NCBI GenBank assembly: GCA_008360955.1
Contig: LUCM01004079.1
Span: forward strand, 156,624 to 220,623
Direction: 5' to 3'
Length of the DNA stretch: 64,000 nucleotides
DNA from: Fasciolopsis buskii
Taxonomy: Eukaryota; Platyhelminthes; Trematoda; Plagiorchiida; Fasciolidae
In this document: positions 10,536 through 24,712 of the stretch, one piece after another
Layout of the letters: the number at the start of each line of letters is the position of its first letter
Position numbering within the stretch: position 1 is the stretch's first letter
Made by a program: the position numbers and the translations under genes
Notes under the pieces: generated by a model
Told to the model about the DNA's origin: nothing
The model's input: the letters and a program-made list of their open reading frames with translations, nothing else
Database searches by the model: none

Positions 10536-13500
10536 CTGTGTACTTATTTTGCAGCACAACTGCGGTGCAAACAACGTAATTAGAGATGTGTATGGCTCAC
10601 GGGTTGTAAGCGTACGTAATCAGCCAAGAATCGATCGGAAGCTGTGGGGCAGATTAGTCAGACAATTATCGACCTGGCATTGCAATCACAGATAACTAGT
10701 CGGGGATTGCAAGCACAATCGTCATGTGATTTCTCAAGCCTTACTTTCACAGTTTCGCCGGTCTGTGAGTATGCTTCGCTTGCGTCATTGGAATATTCAG
10801 TTGATGAGAAACCCGAATTTGCACGGATTGACAAATTGTTAGATCAAATGTCGAATAAAATTTGTGGATTAGATAAATACAATTGAATCCAGGAAATACA
10901 ATCAGCTCGGAAGAAATAAAACAATTCTTTAAATATATAGATATTTCACACGAAATATCGGTAGCAGTACGAACCTAGCCACGGTAGAAATAGTAGTTTG
11001 GTGTTGTTCATTCCAATACCGAATGAGAATTTTTCCTTGATTCGAACATGTCGGAACGAAGTGAGACAGTCTTTTCTTTAGACCTTTACTTTTGTCACCG
11101 CAATGACAAAGTTTTCTTTTTTCGTATTTCGTTTTCGTTTTATTCCTTTGTAAGGCATTCACCGTTCTAATCGCGTAACCACATCGTGTATCCACCGCCA
11201 AATTTAACGGATCGCCAAATTGAGGCTGTTAGTATTTTCTGCTATTGTTCAGCCTAACTATGTTCCCTGTTTCCTTGGTCTTTTAATTCACATTCCATAT
11301 CTGCTAACAGTTCCAGTCTGCTCGAAAAATAGTACAAGAAATTTTGGAAATAGAACCCCATCAAAATCAGGGGAAAAACTTCCTTTCGTAAAATTTCAAC
11401 ACGAATACAGGCAACGCTGTGATCAGTCCCGACTGCGACTGGTTTCTTCCACCAAATACTTGCTTTTGACATTGTTAATTGGTTTAACATGGTTTAAATG
11501 ATAACCTTGTTAAGTTTAAAATTTCAATCGAGTAAGGACTTTAACATATTGATTATGTTACCGAAGCGTTTTACTCTATGGTCCACTAATTCACGGCTAC
11601 TGCGGGAAAGCAGGCGGTTAAAACAGCGTGCTCAAACAACTTCGACTCAAGGTCATCCTCGACATAAATCACTACTCTTCCCCGTTTGTGATCAACAATG
11701 GTCACTTAGATCGAAGTTGGCGTGAAATATTCAAATTAACAAATAACTGATTTGAACTTGTAAATGCAAACTTAATTATGGGTTGTTTTTATTTGGGGAT
11801 GAAATATGTGATAAATTTAAAGACTCATCGAAAACGGATTGGAAAATCTTCATGATCCAATCAGGTTTAATTTTCCGCGTTTAGACTCATTTCCATATTC
11901 AGATAACCAAGGGCACGCACGTTAAACCGGGCTTAGTACAGTCTATAAACACAGAGAATGAAGGAAATATGCAAATACGTGCATAACATATTCTGATGCC
12001 TCTTTGAGCCTCATAAAACTATGGTCCCGACCAGCTCGCAATCAAAATTATTAGATAAGACTACACTCATCTTGCCGATTGGTCACCATACACAGTAGAT
12101 GCAGACCGGTGTCCATTGTGAGGTTGGACATTCAAGTTTCAGTAATTCACATACTATAACTGTCTAGCCAACGTGAGGCCATCAAGCTCGAATGTGATGA
12201 AGTATGGAACAGGTAGTAGGCTATCCGGTAAACCAAGCTGTTAAGGCCGTTGATTTCCGCAATTCGATTTCTGGGAAATCTAAAGCGCTTAGAAAGGACG
12301 AGGGAGCTAGTGAGATTGAGCAACCGGTTGGTTGGATAATCACTTGCGAGTAACCATGCGATCAGGGGTTAAAAAATTAACGGTTCTCAACAGGCAAATT
12401 TCTGGTGAAATTATTCAGCATTATTTATTGTATTGGGGATGCAGTGGGTTAAATGATGCGGTTTAAACGGAAAAACTAAACATCAGGTGACCAAATTCTG
12501 TGCAGATCAGTAAAATGAAAATGAACGTTGATTTGCTTTCCAGTGTTCACTTTCAACTCGCAAGCATAGAAACTATGCAGTTACCTTTCCCCTGCTTCAC
12601 GCTGGTTGAAAGTCACCGGATGAACGTGTCATTTCTGGCCAGGATAAGACAGGAACATGGGAGCTGTGCCTCATGAGCACATCGAGGGATTGTGAAAGCA
12701 AAGTTATTTGTACATGATTTCAGCCGCTCTTTTCTGCCGCATGGCCGGTAAGCTCTGTTTTCCTGAAATGCCAGTTTATGGGTCCACAACCACTGGAAAT
12801 GGACATTTTGAAAATGTCGTCTATCGCAGATGAAATACGTAGACATTTATCGTTGAAAATATGGTAGCTGGGCGATACAAACGGAAAAAATTAGTGTACC
12901 AAAAAATCTCCCTACTCGTTGCATCCGGCGCCATCGCACATTTGAATTTCATAATGGGCAGCCATGTTCTCGACTGATCATAGCGAAATGCGTCACACCC
13001 GGGACCACGAAAAATAAGCCATTCCACAGTCGTTCCATGCTCTCAAAGAAACAACTCGTTTCGCCCACACTAGGATCCAAGCAATGTTTCTTCGAATAAC
13101 ATAGCTGGGAGGATACTTTGGTTGGCTGGCCGAGAGTCGGACAAAGGGATCGGTTGGGACGAGTAGAATCCCGTAGTGGGCAGACTAGACATGATGAATT
13201 TTTAATGCAACTAACATTGTTTCAGAAAAAATGACGCAATAGCACAATCCAGTTTATCTATGCAAAATTGATTAACAATTGAATATAAGCTGACGAAATA
13301 AAAACCCACTGGGTGGACGTCTGTAGTTCGCTTGCTGCAGTACCGAGTTGTTTGATTTCGTTTCGATAAGATTCGCCAAATACACAACAAAATGATACGA
13401 AAGTTTATTTTTCAGAGGTTGCACAAATTTGAATGTTCGAAAGAAAAGTAATCGGAGCCTCAATCACACGGGATTGGGTAGTTATGATTACCTGCGAACA

Positions 13501-16500
13501 AGACCGCGGGTTGATAATTCTGTCCAAACTGAAATATTTTATGCGGTTGGCAATTGTCTGAAATAAGCCAAATTTGTTCTGAATGGTGAAGTTTGATTGT
13601 TCATTAATTCCTTGTCGTTTGTTTAGATGCTCTCGATCCTGTTTTCTTGTCCACACTTGAACTACATATCCCGATCATCAGTGTTCAATGTAGTGTTTAC
13701 ATTGTATGATTATTGATTATTATGATCATCATTATTTGAAAAACAAACGTGAAAAAATTAGATCCTGTTCAATAATTTCCGAAGTATTTTCAATCACGAA
13801 ATACCTGCGAATAGAGGAAATTTATATTTTCATATAAGTTTGAAAAATGGAGATGAACACGAGTGGCGTGATAGTTCATCGTGACAGCTGACGGCCATGC
13901 CTCGATCCGTATTATTTGTATGAATATTCCCCTTAAAGATTACTTTGTTTGCTCCCGGGCATCTTTGAACGTTGCTTCACAGATGGGATTCGTTTGTGAG
14001 ATCGGTGCAACTGGGCGACTACTTGCTGATCATCTGGACGGGGCCATCTCCGCCGAAAATAGCAGACTTCGCACAAAACTGGTGGGTTTTGTTATCAGAT
14101 TGCCGGGACGCATAATTCATATGATATGAAGGCTTTCGGACTGGCAGTTCGGCAAAAATATGGCGTGACCAAAGACATTGGTCAGGTAGTATCAGAGTAA
14201 TCCAAATCGTGGACTTCGCTATTCATTCACGAAAGTCAGTTCTTCACTCACAAATTGAACTGTCACTGTCGAGGTAACACACATCGACCTTGTCAATCAT
14301 TTTTAATCTTCATGCGGCAGTAATTCCCGATTGGGTCATTGCTCACTATATCTCACAACTTGATTACTATTCCGCTTAAATATATCAATCAGACGGTCGC
14401 CCGGCTTGGTGTTATTCTAAACAGTGATCACCTATTTTATTGGAGGGAAAACAAATTTACATTCACATAACGATACGTTCCAGAAATAAGGCGTAGCGGA
14501 CCACATTTGTAAAGTTTACAGCGGTAGTTGGTAGCACTGACTTGTGAGAGTGACTCATTTTGCACAAATGCAGTCGGAACCTAGTGGACAAGGCAATTTC
14601 AGATTGCGCACACTGAGACATCGCAATGTTCGTGGATTACGTTGAGCTAATATTCACCAGGTTTATTTAGTCAATTGTCAGCTTTTATTGTTCTGTCACG
14701 GAAAGCTTTCGTGAGTCAGTTTAACAAAAATCAATTCCGCTGGCAGATAACATCTCTAACTGGTTTCTCCTAGGGCAAATTGATTAGCAAGTTTAATCAA
14801 CAAAGTGTTCAGTTAACTATGAAGCTTCATCTGAAATCTATCCCCCTCCCCTTGGAAAGGGTGCCCAAGTTGGTCAGATTGAAGAGTCGGAAGATGAGTG
14901 AACCGCAAAGTGATGATCAGAAACGGATTAATCATCCCGAGGTCGGATGCACAGCCGGTAGCGTTTGTCTGTCATTTTGTAAAATCCGTATCCACGAGGA
15001 CAGCGTTGCGTGGACTTGGGTGAACGCCAGCAATTCCGCATGTGGGCTGAATGTCCGTCTCGCATACGAGGATTCAATACTGCAGTGTTAGGGACAAAAT
15101 AAAACTGATTGATTTGTTGTTTGTTTATTCACGTAAATCTGTCCGCTGGTTTCATAACCATTTCAGATAGCTTGAATTAGATAACAAATAAGGGGATGCT
15201 TGTTCTCTATGCTGATCATTTCTTGTGCACATGTCGTCTGTGTCAAAAATCAGATTTGTGTCTTGTTCAAAATCTTTGAAGCAAAACCCAAAACAGAAGA
15301 TAATAAGACATTTTTTAAGAATATCAAGGCAATGTTTCGTATAAGTTCGAAATAGACAATCACAGTTAATCTTGCACAGTGCAGTCATCTGTCATCGCTC
15401 CCAAGAATCCTTACTCAAAGTCTCAATAACTGCTTACAAATGTGTCCTCCCTAATGTTATATAATTTTGATCCGACAACCGGTAGTGTTTTTAAGCACAC
15501 GAATTTAGTTCCCACCTGAACAAAAAGAAACTGTCTGCAGGACAAACGTGTGATGCATCCGCGTTTGTTGTCTACAGATTACCGATTTGACTACCAGCTG
15601 GACGCTGAAGTGTGAATGCAATGGGATCAGTACGCGGTCTCTTTCGAACATGAACGGCTGCAATCTTGTGATTATTGCGCACATTGATTCGGTCAGTTTT
15701 GGCTCACCAACCATCGAACGACAAAGCTTGTTCGCCTCAGGCAATTCAGCTGAACGTATTCGAACTCTGCCATTTCACTCCAGCAATTCCCGATGGCTTT
15801 CTCTTCTGACGTTTGATTCCGTTTACAGCCATTCAACGGCGCTGTATCCCCGCGGATACGACACACCAAATTTGGCCACTCTTATCTGCCAAACTGTAAA
15901 CGTTCGATAAGAAACTTCCTTTGTAGATCTACCCAGCAAAATGCGAATGAATGTCGCACCATAAAAAACCGGACTAGAGTGACTTTTATTACTTTAAACC
16001 AATAAAACTGGTAATCTGCCACCAAAAACCCATCTGGAGATAGTTAACCGCACCGACGGGGTACGTTGTCGGGTGAAATAATTTGCCTGTCCCAGTCGTC
16101 AAAAAGAAGACAGTGTAAATCATTATCTGGAGTGGGGTTCACAACTTGTGAGAATAAGCTGATGCGATCGTGGATCAATACGTGTAGGTTACCGTTTTTC
16201 TCAGACAGATTAGCTGAATACACTTCAGCTCGTTGACCCGAGTAATCGGCAGAAGGGCATTGTCATTGCCGAGCACTTTCGGTACTGCGCAATAGGGACA
16301 AGTTAAGTGGATGAAGAGTACGGTGAAAGTGAACTTTGAACGTTGTACTACATAGCGTTTGTTTAACTCGTCCAGAAATTGAGGACGACACAATTCGTTG
16401 ATTCGCATTATTTGATGAAAATCTGAGCATGATACACACTATCTGATTAATAGTTTCTCACCAACAGGCAGAGTTTGCCTTTGAAGCACCGCGAAAACGC

Positions 16501-19500
16501 AAACTACCGACGTCCACCAATAAGAATTCGATTGAAATTAATTGTAATAAGTTGTGCAGAATTCGGATTGGACAGTCTCGATTTATTTAGCCATCCCCAA
16601 GGATGAGTCTAATTCAAGTGCACTTCACAAGGAGTGGTTTCATTTGTTTGTTTTGTGTTTGAGTATGTTGACTGGACTGGTGGTCTGGGGTAAGAAAAAA
16701 CATATCGATCATTTTAAATTCGTATGTTCACAACTGAAGTGGTTAGCGCGTAATAACAAAATGAATAACGATCAAATGTAATGTTAAATCTTATCACATT
16801 TTTCTAGAAAATGTTTAACTGGAGTGTATAAAAAATATACGACTCATATGAAGCAATTCGTCTGTTTTTTGTTTCCGACGGGAACATTCAATAAATTCGA
16901 AAAAATCATTAATGTTATTTAATGTTTTGATTTTTTTTAAAGACAACAACACGAAAAGCTCTAATGTTTGAGCTGGAGAGCTACTCAGCGCATCAAATGT
17001 TTGCTTTGGGACAATTGAGAACAAATGATGGTCTTTTTCAAAACACAGCGCTTGGCTACGGTCCGTCGAGTGTTTCCGTCTATTTAATCATTAAAAAATT
17101 GAAAAAAATGACTAATAAGGTGACTGGAAATACATGAGCATATTTATGCCGCATGACTGCTCTGAATTTGATTATTGTCATTGTCGGTCATGTTCACCTC
17201 CAGTGCGTGGGAAAAATGGGCAACGATGAATTTGTTGAAACAATGTGAAAGTGTTTGTGAAGAATTCCGAAGGAAACGCAAAATCCACTGAAAAATACCA
17301 AAATGTGCCACTATTTACGGTTCAATCAAATGTTTGTGCTTTACATCGGTGTCATTCCGGCTGGCTGCACTTCAGATCCTAAGGTGAAACGACTGATGAC
17401 AATCGAAACCCGAAACACCATCGAGGCAGTCAAACGTACCGACGTAAAGCAATTAGGCCGCGTCAAATACCTGTGGAATGAAATGGACTACATGACACTC
17501 AATTTTGCACCTGCACTTCGTATTCGATCGATCAATAACGCAATGATCAAGTCCCCATTAATTTGTATTGCGTCTTGTTGCATGATATTCGTGGGTTCAT
17601 AAAAACGCAAGTTCCGTCGAAAACATAAATGAAATTCAGCCTAGTCAATTTGGAAACAGATCAGACACATGAGACATGTTCATTTATGCGAAGCAGAACA
17701 GATTCATCTCATCACTTCACATTCCATAAGCGCAATCAAATGGACTGGATGAAACATGACAACTAATAGACAGTCTTCTTGGAGGTGAGTGACAAATATT
17801 CGTCTCACGGTAACCCGCAGAAGATAAATTGAGTGCCACAAAACCGACTGAACGGGAAGAATGATGGACGAAAGAAGCGATGATAGATTGCTGGGCGCCA
17901 AAATACCTCACTCTCCGAACAAGGAAATGCGATGAACATAGTCTGCGGTGCAACGGAATAGGTGGTTGAGCTAGTGTAAACTGATTATTAGAGTCACGAG
18001 AACTGCTTGAAAGAAACGATTTCGAAATGCAGCACATATTTGGTGTCCTATTTATTGATCTGTGGATTGATTAGGACCGGTTGATATGGACGTAGAGCCG
18101 AAGTATTGGAATGTATAAGACTTGAGGCCGTAATATGAAGGCAGTTCTGAATGTGATGCAAGCTTTTCGAGGAAGACTGCATGCAATATTCATTGGAAGC
18201 ACACTGAGATTACGAAATCGTAAGCCTTTTCATACGGAAGCTGTCGGCGGAAGAAATCATGGGCACAGACAACTTCAACCTGTTACTTTTACTGCCACTT
18301 TAAACAATTTAATTATCTCCAGTTGCAGTTAATTAGCAAATCAGTTCGCAAAATGAAACTGGTATTCATCGAACGGTCTTGCTGGAGGTACAATATATCC
18401 GCATTTTCCAAACTGGCCACATGACGAAATTTAGATGGGCCTCAGGTGAAGTCACGATATAGAGTCGAACGAATGAGTTCAATGAATGTTTTCAGTTGCT
18501 AATCAAGACTGGCATCATAGGGAACGTTAAGGTCGATTGCTTCAGCCATTTGGTGTTACAATCATATGTGAGATGATTCTGTCTGGGCAGAATCGTGAGC
18601 AATCTCAAAATCATTCCAATCCATTTTTTGACGATTAAAAGGCCACATGTCTTGCGTTGTTGTGCTCCCCTTATTGACAGCTCGAGCCACTAAAATTGCT
18701 AATCACGGAACTAGTTTAACAGGAATCAATTTGGATTGGTTGCTTATTTGCTTGACAATCTATTAATGGGACACTCTTAAGACGAAAGCCTATGAGGACA
18801 GAGAAAACAGAGAACCGTTCCAGCTGGTTGCACCTGGGTTGCTCCAGGAAAGAAACGCACGGGTTTAATCCCATACGAGAGCTGTTCAAATATGAAAGCG
18901 GATACCATTCTGCTTTAGCAAACGCTAGGCTTTATAATGCCAACACATCTCTCGTTAGAAGGCGACGTAATGTTCAAAATATGGCGTGTCTGATAGTGGG
19001 ATTTCAAGCGAATGCTTGAACCCGGCAAAGATTTTTGAACAGTAAACACATGATCGATTATTGTGCAGGCACGCCACAGGTTGTGATGAACCTTGCTCAA
19101 ACAATTCAGCTGAAAACTTCAATAGAATAAGGGGCACGATGTGCGGTAATGTGGATTTTACTGACTGATATGACAACAACTAGAATAAAAGTTTGCAAAA
19201 AAATTATTTCACGGTTTAAACATTTTTTTGTCATTCAGCACGCTCTCATTTTCACGATAACTCGATAAGGCCAATCGTTAAATCAATAGCAAATTATGAT
19301 TCAGAACCATGGTTTCGTATATCCAAAAAGACAGATTCAAATGGTCTGGCTTTTGTAAATGTTGGTTCATCACGAACTTGCTTCCTGTTGCTCAAGACAT
19401 AAAGTTGATGGGAAAACAGCAAGTGGTGTTGGTTTTGGAATGCGCAAGTCTTCACCGGCGGGCTGGTTAATTTTGCTGAATTCACTTTTAGGCTAAAACA

Positions 19501-21707
19501 TGCGGTGCCCTTGGGATTTGTCTGTATTGCCCTACCATATTCTGCTCTGAATTGTCCCTTTCATTTGATCTCAAATCAACAGAATCGATCGATGTGATGT
19601 GATTGCAATGTGGAGATGAGGATGTGTCCGTTCGTGTGTGGTAAAAACAGAAAGGTGCAAGCTTACAAATTAGAAGACACGTTTTTTCGGTTTCACAAAT
19701 GGCTAGTGGGCGTAATTTTCTTGACTAGACTGGCTGACCTATTCGATATTCAGACAAGAATATTAAAACCTTGTGATGTTAAAGTCGAACGATTTGAACC
19801 GGATTGATTGCACGGAGAAAAGTTGGCTTGTGAACAACGAGAACACCTTCTGGCAAGCATTTCTTGATTTTACTTTGCTGATCAAGTGTTACTTAATTTA
19901 CTTTTGGCGTCGATTAAATCCAGCGTTGCCTTCACGGACAGCCGTCGCATAGTTCACTAAACATTTGCACACACTGATCAGATCGTCTTATCGATTTCCT
20001 GCAACTTGCATTGCACAAGTGGTCCCGACTACTCAGGGAGATGCAAATCTGCGCCCATGTGCCACTCGTTGTGCCTGGTGGTCTGTTTGTGTGAATCGAA
20101 GAGTAATCGGAAATTCGAGCTGAATTACATCCCTAACGCCTCACCTTTGCCCCAGCACACTGCCCTATCACAAGATATTCACCACTGCGAAAATTTCCGA
20201 GTTTAACTGATCCCGTGGGATTTACTAACGAATCAGACAATGCCCGTCAGTTAAATTTCCTGATCACGAATTGCAAAGCAGTTTGGATTGGCAGCGTTGG
20301 AATGTGCCGGGCACATCCAAATGCGAAAGTTCTATCCTCTGGATTGGAGTAGCACTGTTTGTGCAAAAGGTCTGTCCGTGATGGATCACATGGAAATGAA
20401 AGGAAAAATCGCAAGTGTATGAATTATTGCTCTCTGTTATATGAACCGGTTATTTGATGGCGTCCATTTAATGCGCACAAAATCAGCACCATGACAACTT
20501 GTGCACACTCGCGGGGAAATCAACATTCAGCAGCAGCATGGAATAGCAATTTGGATACGAGATGTCTCTCAAATCACATCAATGAAAGACGCGATCAGAA
20601 TTCGAGAATAGCAGAGTACGATCAATGTTCGGTTTTGACCAATCAAGTAACCAGGACAGATGCAAACATCATTTCTATTACCGTTTCTAGTTACGAATCG
20701 GTTGATTGCCGTTTTTTGATATTCAAATTGACCGTGTTGAGTTGAAGCAATCATGGATACCGTTCGATCGGTGAAACGAACGCCAAGTCCTGTTATTAGT
20801 TGTCCTTGCGTGACGGCACCTGGTAAGCTTTTCAGACCATTTCAGCTGACTACACGAGTCTTTCCACAACGGCCTATTGCATGTCGATTAATGTGACCGG
20901 GGCAATAGCGGACGCCCAATAAGCAGTACCTACTTTCATAGAAGAAAGCAATGCTTGCAGAGACTTATTTGCACTACGTTTGCTTCATTTTTGTTTGTCG
21001 AGATGCGGTTCACAGTGCCCGCTCGGGGAGTATTCGAAAGAGGACAAAGATACGCACAAAATTTGTCAATTGACGAAAAATCGTACGCAAAGCCCGATTG
21101 GCTGCCGTTCATTTAGTTCGTTATTTTGTCGTACGAGATGAGAGCATTGGAAGAACAAAAGTTAAAACTGGTAAATTTCTCCGAATACATCGTACCCGAC
21201 TGAACGTACCGTTGAAATATATTATGCTTCATGTATTTCGCGAGTCCCGGTTTCACGTTCTCAGTTTTTGTTTATCGCAACTGTAAGCTAGTTTTCTGAC
21301 AGTCAGGACAAAACACCTGGTGTCTTGTTGGGCTGTATCTAAACGGTAGCTAAGGAGGCACAGATGTGTGTGAAGAATAACGGCCCCATTGTGTGTATCA
21401 AAATTCGTCCTTTAATGAGAATCTCGGTGTTATCAGACCCCAGTTTGTATGAACAACAGTCGCAACTAGTTAATATCGGATGAAAACAAACGTGGCCTTG
21501 CGATGAACATGTCAGTGAATTAGTTACCCTGTTTCGTTCAATGGGTTGCTCAGTTTTGCTGAATTCAAAGTTAATTGGATGAATTCATTTTGGCGGTCAG
21601 TTTACTTTCGTGACAACACTGTGCGAAAATGGTATAAGTGTGGGTACCAGATTTAATTTTGTAAACATTATTTTCACGCAAAGTTTGCTGAATATTTCGA
21701 GACGAAC
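10536..21707. other. Long stretch without recognised genes
   Basis: A strong acceptor-like TTACTTTCACAG ends at 10752, followed by an in-frame segment to a stop at 10884-10886 (EKPEFARIDKLLDQMSNKIC) with AATAAA about 28 bp on. This is a plausible but unproven terminal exon. Other open frames up to ~107 codons (e.g. 14780-15091, 15587-15910) show no homology. Confidence 0.45.
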
Positions 21708-21719
21708 AAAACCAATTTT
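21708..21719 (+). repeat. 12-bp direct repeat flanking the B composite (left)
   Basis: AAAACCAATTTT occurs here and again at 22326-22337, exactly at the edges of the inverted B-element structure. This is the form expected of a target-site duplication. Confidence 0.7.
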
Positions 21720-21737
21720 AGTAGTAAGAGATTGAAT

Positions 21738-22095
21738 GTTTACATGAAATAATTCACCATGTGATATCATCGCTCAACTCACTATAAAGAAACCATGGAA
21801 GCACTGTACAGCTGTTTCATCCTTGTTAGGAATGATGAGCAGTGCATATGGACCGCGCCCGAACTGGTACGCGAACCCGAACAAGGACGAACGATTCTGA
21901 GTCAAACGCCTTAGCCATTACGCTACCGGAAAGGCAGGCTCTGAACGGTTTGTTGAGCTTCACCACATGATGTTGCACCTATCCGTCACTGATTTGCAAC
22001 GGTTACTGTCCGTTAGCTCACAGCGATCGACCCCTACTGATAGATGACTTCTCTGCAGGTAGCCTAAGTACAACGAAGGCTTTGGATATGACCTA
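21738..22095 (-). mobile_element. SINE-like family B, full copy (left arm of composite)
   Basis: This minus-strand copy runs from the TGACCTACAGGG edge near 22095 down to the TTACATGAAATAATTCACC end near 21738. It keeps the tRNA-like centre with GGTAGCGTAATGGCTAAGG and GGGTTCGCGTACC on the minus strand. It is one half of the inverted composite spanning 21720-22325. Confidence 0.75.
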
Positions 22096-22151
22096 CAGGG
22101 CTTGATTACTTGATAAATTTTAGTAGTAGGTGATTGAATGCTTACATGAAA

Positions 22152-22328
22152 TAATGGCTAAGGCGTTCGACTCGGAATCGTTCTTTCCGGGTTCGCGTCC
22201 CAGTTCGGGCGCGGTGGATATGCACTGCTGATGATTCCTAACAAAGATGAAACAGCTGTACAGTGCTTCCATGGTTTTTTTATGGTGAGTTGAGCGATGA
22301 TATCACATGGTGAATTATTTCATGTAAA
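22152..22328 (+). mobile_element. SINE-like family B, 5'-truncated copy (right arm of composite)
   Basis: This plus-strand copy starts inside the tRNA-like region (TAATGGCTAAGGCGTTCGAC) and continues through GGGTTCGCGTCCCAGTTCGG to the same 3' end as the left copy (ATATCACATGGTGAATTATTT). It lacks the first ~180 bp of the element. It pairs with 21738-21920 over about 175 bp at roughly 90% identity. Confidence 0.75.
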
Positions 22329-22337
22329 ACCAATTTT
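22326..22337 (+). repeat. 12-bp direct repeat flanking the B composite (right)
   Basis: The second copy of AAAACCAATTTT. It overlaps the last three bases of the right arm, as target-site duplications often do. Confidence 0.7.
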
Positions 22338-24549
22338 CTTCGGTACTTGAGCAAATGTTGAGGACAGAAAGTCTATAAGAAGGGAAAACGGAACACATGA
22401 TGTCTCCGGTATTCTTAGAATAATTCTCTTATTGTCATTGCTTCCAATACATCCAAAGGTATATTAAATAAAAAAAATATTTTGCTGTATAACATCACAA
22501 AACATGAGATAGGCCGTTTGCTAGCTAATATCAACCCCATACTGAACATGCAAGGTAAATTCGGTTGAGTAGATTTGTGTGCAGATGTTCACTTGTGACT
22601 GTTTACGTTTGACTGTCAGCTGTCCTTCCTGACGAAGCCATGGATTCTCAGAGTCCAGGGAAAGTTGGTATGCAAGCCTCTGTCACCGAAAATATAAACG
22701 AAATCTTCTCTTTTCCTGTCGATCAATGTTTCAATAAATACGCATAAGTGCATCAGTAGATAGTAACCTAATTTCTACAATCTGGCCAGTGAAGAAAACA
22801 CCTTCAGACCAACAAGCCATAGACCTCGTCGAAGTACGTCTTTAATTTCACACTATTATATCGCGTTTCGCCTCTCTTCCAGTACAAATGTTTCTTGGGG
22901 AAAACTGACGGCTTGGTGTCTATGGAACCCCAGAGATCATGCCAGTTTTAAGTTTGCCGTGCTGTCTGTAATCGTTCCCCGTCTTTTTTAATGCCTTTCG
23001 AGGAGCGCTAAACAACAATGTACCGGCTGGTTCAAAATTCAGCTGCTCGATGAAAACCCTCGCATAGGCTAAGCTTGCATCCGTTTTGGTGAATTTGATA
23101 TTTGTAAGTAGTGGAAAGGTGCTAGGGACATTCCGATTCACAGTAAGTTCATTCGGCCGGGCATAGCAGTCAACACCTGCGTTTGTGCATTGATTTATCA
23201 AATGGAAACTTTCGGCTGCGACAAAGCGCTCGTAGCATTCAGAATAAGCTGAGTGTCGTGCACAACGCGAGGAGAATGCATATTTGCTGTTCATAATCTG
23301 CCGGCCAATAGCAATTTGCATCCTGACTGAATAGTATTACTGTGGAATAAAACTGTTTGCCTTCGAATCGATTTTTACAAATCAACGAGGAGATTTGTAA
23401 ACACGAAAACCTCTGGAGAGTAAAAATAGTAACATACCTGCAACGCACGCAACCATACATACTTAGACGTCGAAACTCAGAATGTTACTCGGTAGGTACG
23501 TTAGGATTCTCGTTTCCTCAATCATTGAGGTACTTTCTTCAAACATGTCCCGTAAGGTAAACTATATCAGGCATTATTTTAGGCTCTAAAAGAGATGTTT
23601 CCTAATTTTACCCAGTGATTTGCAATCCCGTATTCGGCAAAAATCAAACAACTGTGTTTATTGAGGTGTTATGATTACTCTAAATGTTTTCTATCACTTC
23701 CAGCCTGATTTTTGTGTGTAACCATTATTCTGACTTCAACTTCTCTCTTTCACCGTTTCTGTGACTAAACTAAATTTTGTTTTAGTGTTACCAGAAGCTA
23801 GCGGATCGTCTTTCCTGTTCATCAAGAAGCCGAACATATTACGTATCCGTTGATTTATTATTCCTCGACTGTTCAACCCTTAGAATGAGAGCAGATCTAA
23901 ATTCCTCGTTCCTTTCCTCAACATCTTCTAACGGTTACGTGCACCGTAGTTCCTGTTTTTCACTTTGGCTCTTACATTCCCGTCTGCGACCGTGGGCTTA
24001 TCCGGGGCAATTGGTACAATTCTTGGTTTCTCACATTTGTTTAACGCTCCATCTAAGAAACATCATAAGGCATTCGGTTTGATAAAGACACGTTGTCTAC
24101 CACTATTTTTGCTACGTATTGTGACACTGTGCTCTTTCAAATAAAGAACAACAAACACCCTGTTATTTATCGGTTCATACAGTCTTGTGCAAATTAACCG
24201 GCAGTAGCTGATTCGGCAAGACTCGGTAGAATATAGCAACTACCAACGAAACAGAAGCCGTGTGCTTGCAGGAATGGAGCCCCTATCTCCGCGACGCGCG
24301 ACACCTCAAAGCACATTTTGTGCGCATACACGCTGGCCTAAGCTTTAACGTTACGATGTTTCGCTCCGTTGAATTCACGTATCTACTGTCACTGTCTAGG
24401 TAATTTCGAGATCCCCTAGGCGCTTATCTGGTTTCTGCCGTATAATAAAACTTGTATTCACTAAGATCGGTTTCACAATACAGTAAAAGCTGCTGAAAAT
24501 TTATACTGCAAAATCCGTTCATTCATCACATCTGTTTCTCGACATCCAG
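22338..24549. other. No recognised feature; one 133-codon frame
   Basis: The minus-strand frame 23321-22920 is cysteine-containing and follows an AG acceptor-like site (CAGTCAG). No family is recognised, and its length is still compatible with chance. Confidence 0.4.
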
Positions 24550-24712
24550 CCGACGATGGCCAAGCGGATGAGGTCTTGGCGTTTGGACGTGAAGATCTCG
24601 CTTTCGAATCCTCCCACCTCCAGCCAACTTCCCCACTTGGTGGCTCTATGCTGGCAGCGCCCCCCTTCCTGAAAAATGATGTTCATTGTTGTTTCATTAA
24701 TAATGGAATTAA
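24550..24712 (+). mobile_element. SINE family A, copy 3
   Basis: A plus-strand copy with A-box-like ATGGCCAAGCGGATGAGG, B-box-like TTTCGAATCC (its first position has drifted), body CCAACTTCCCCACTTGG and tail TTTCATTAATAATGG. No target-site duplication was resolved by eye. Confidence 0.85.

Noticed and set aside
10753..10886. Possible terminal exon ending EKPEFARIDKLLDQMSNKIC...
   Set aside because: Good acceptor and a nearby AATAAA, but 44 codons without homology or upstream exon are not enough to annotate.
12376..12392. TTAACGGTTCTC, resembling part of a fluke spliced-leader RNA
   Set aside because: The match is only about 12 bases; the rest of the leader, its donor and the Sm site are absent.
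22186..22204. GGGTTCGCGTCCC as a possible genuine tRNA gene
   Set aside because: No complete cloverleaf with a 7-bp acceptor stem could be drawn; it belongs to the family B repeat.
22920..23321. 133-codon minus-strand frame with several cysteines
   Set aside because: It reads plausibly as protein and follows an acceptor-like AG, but I recognise no family and chance frames of this size are expected. A translated database search would decide.
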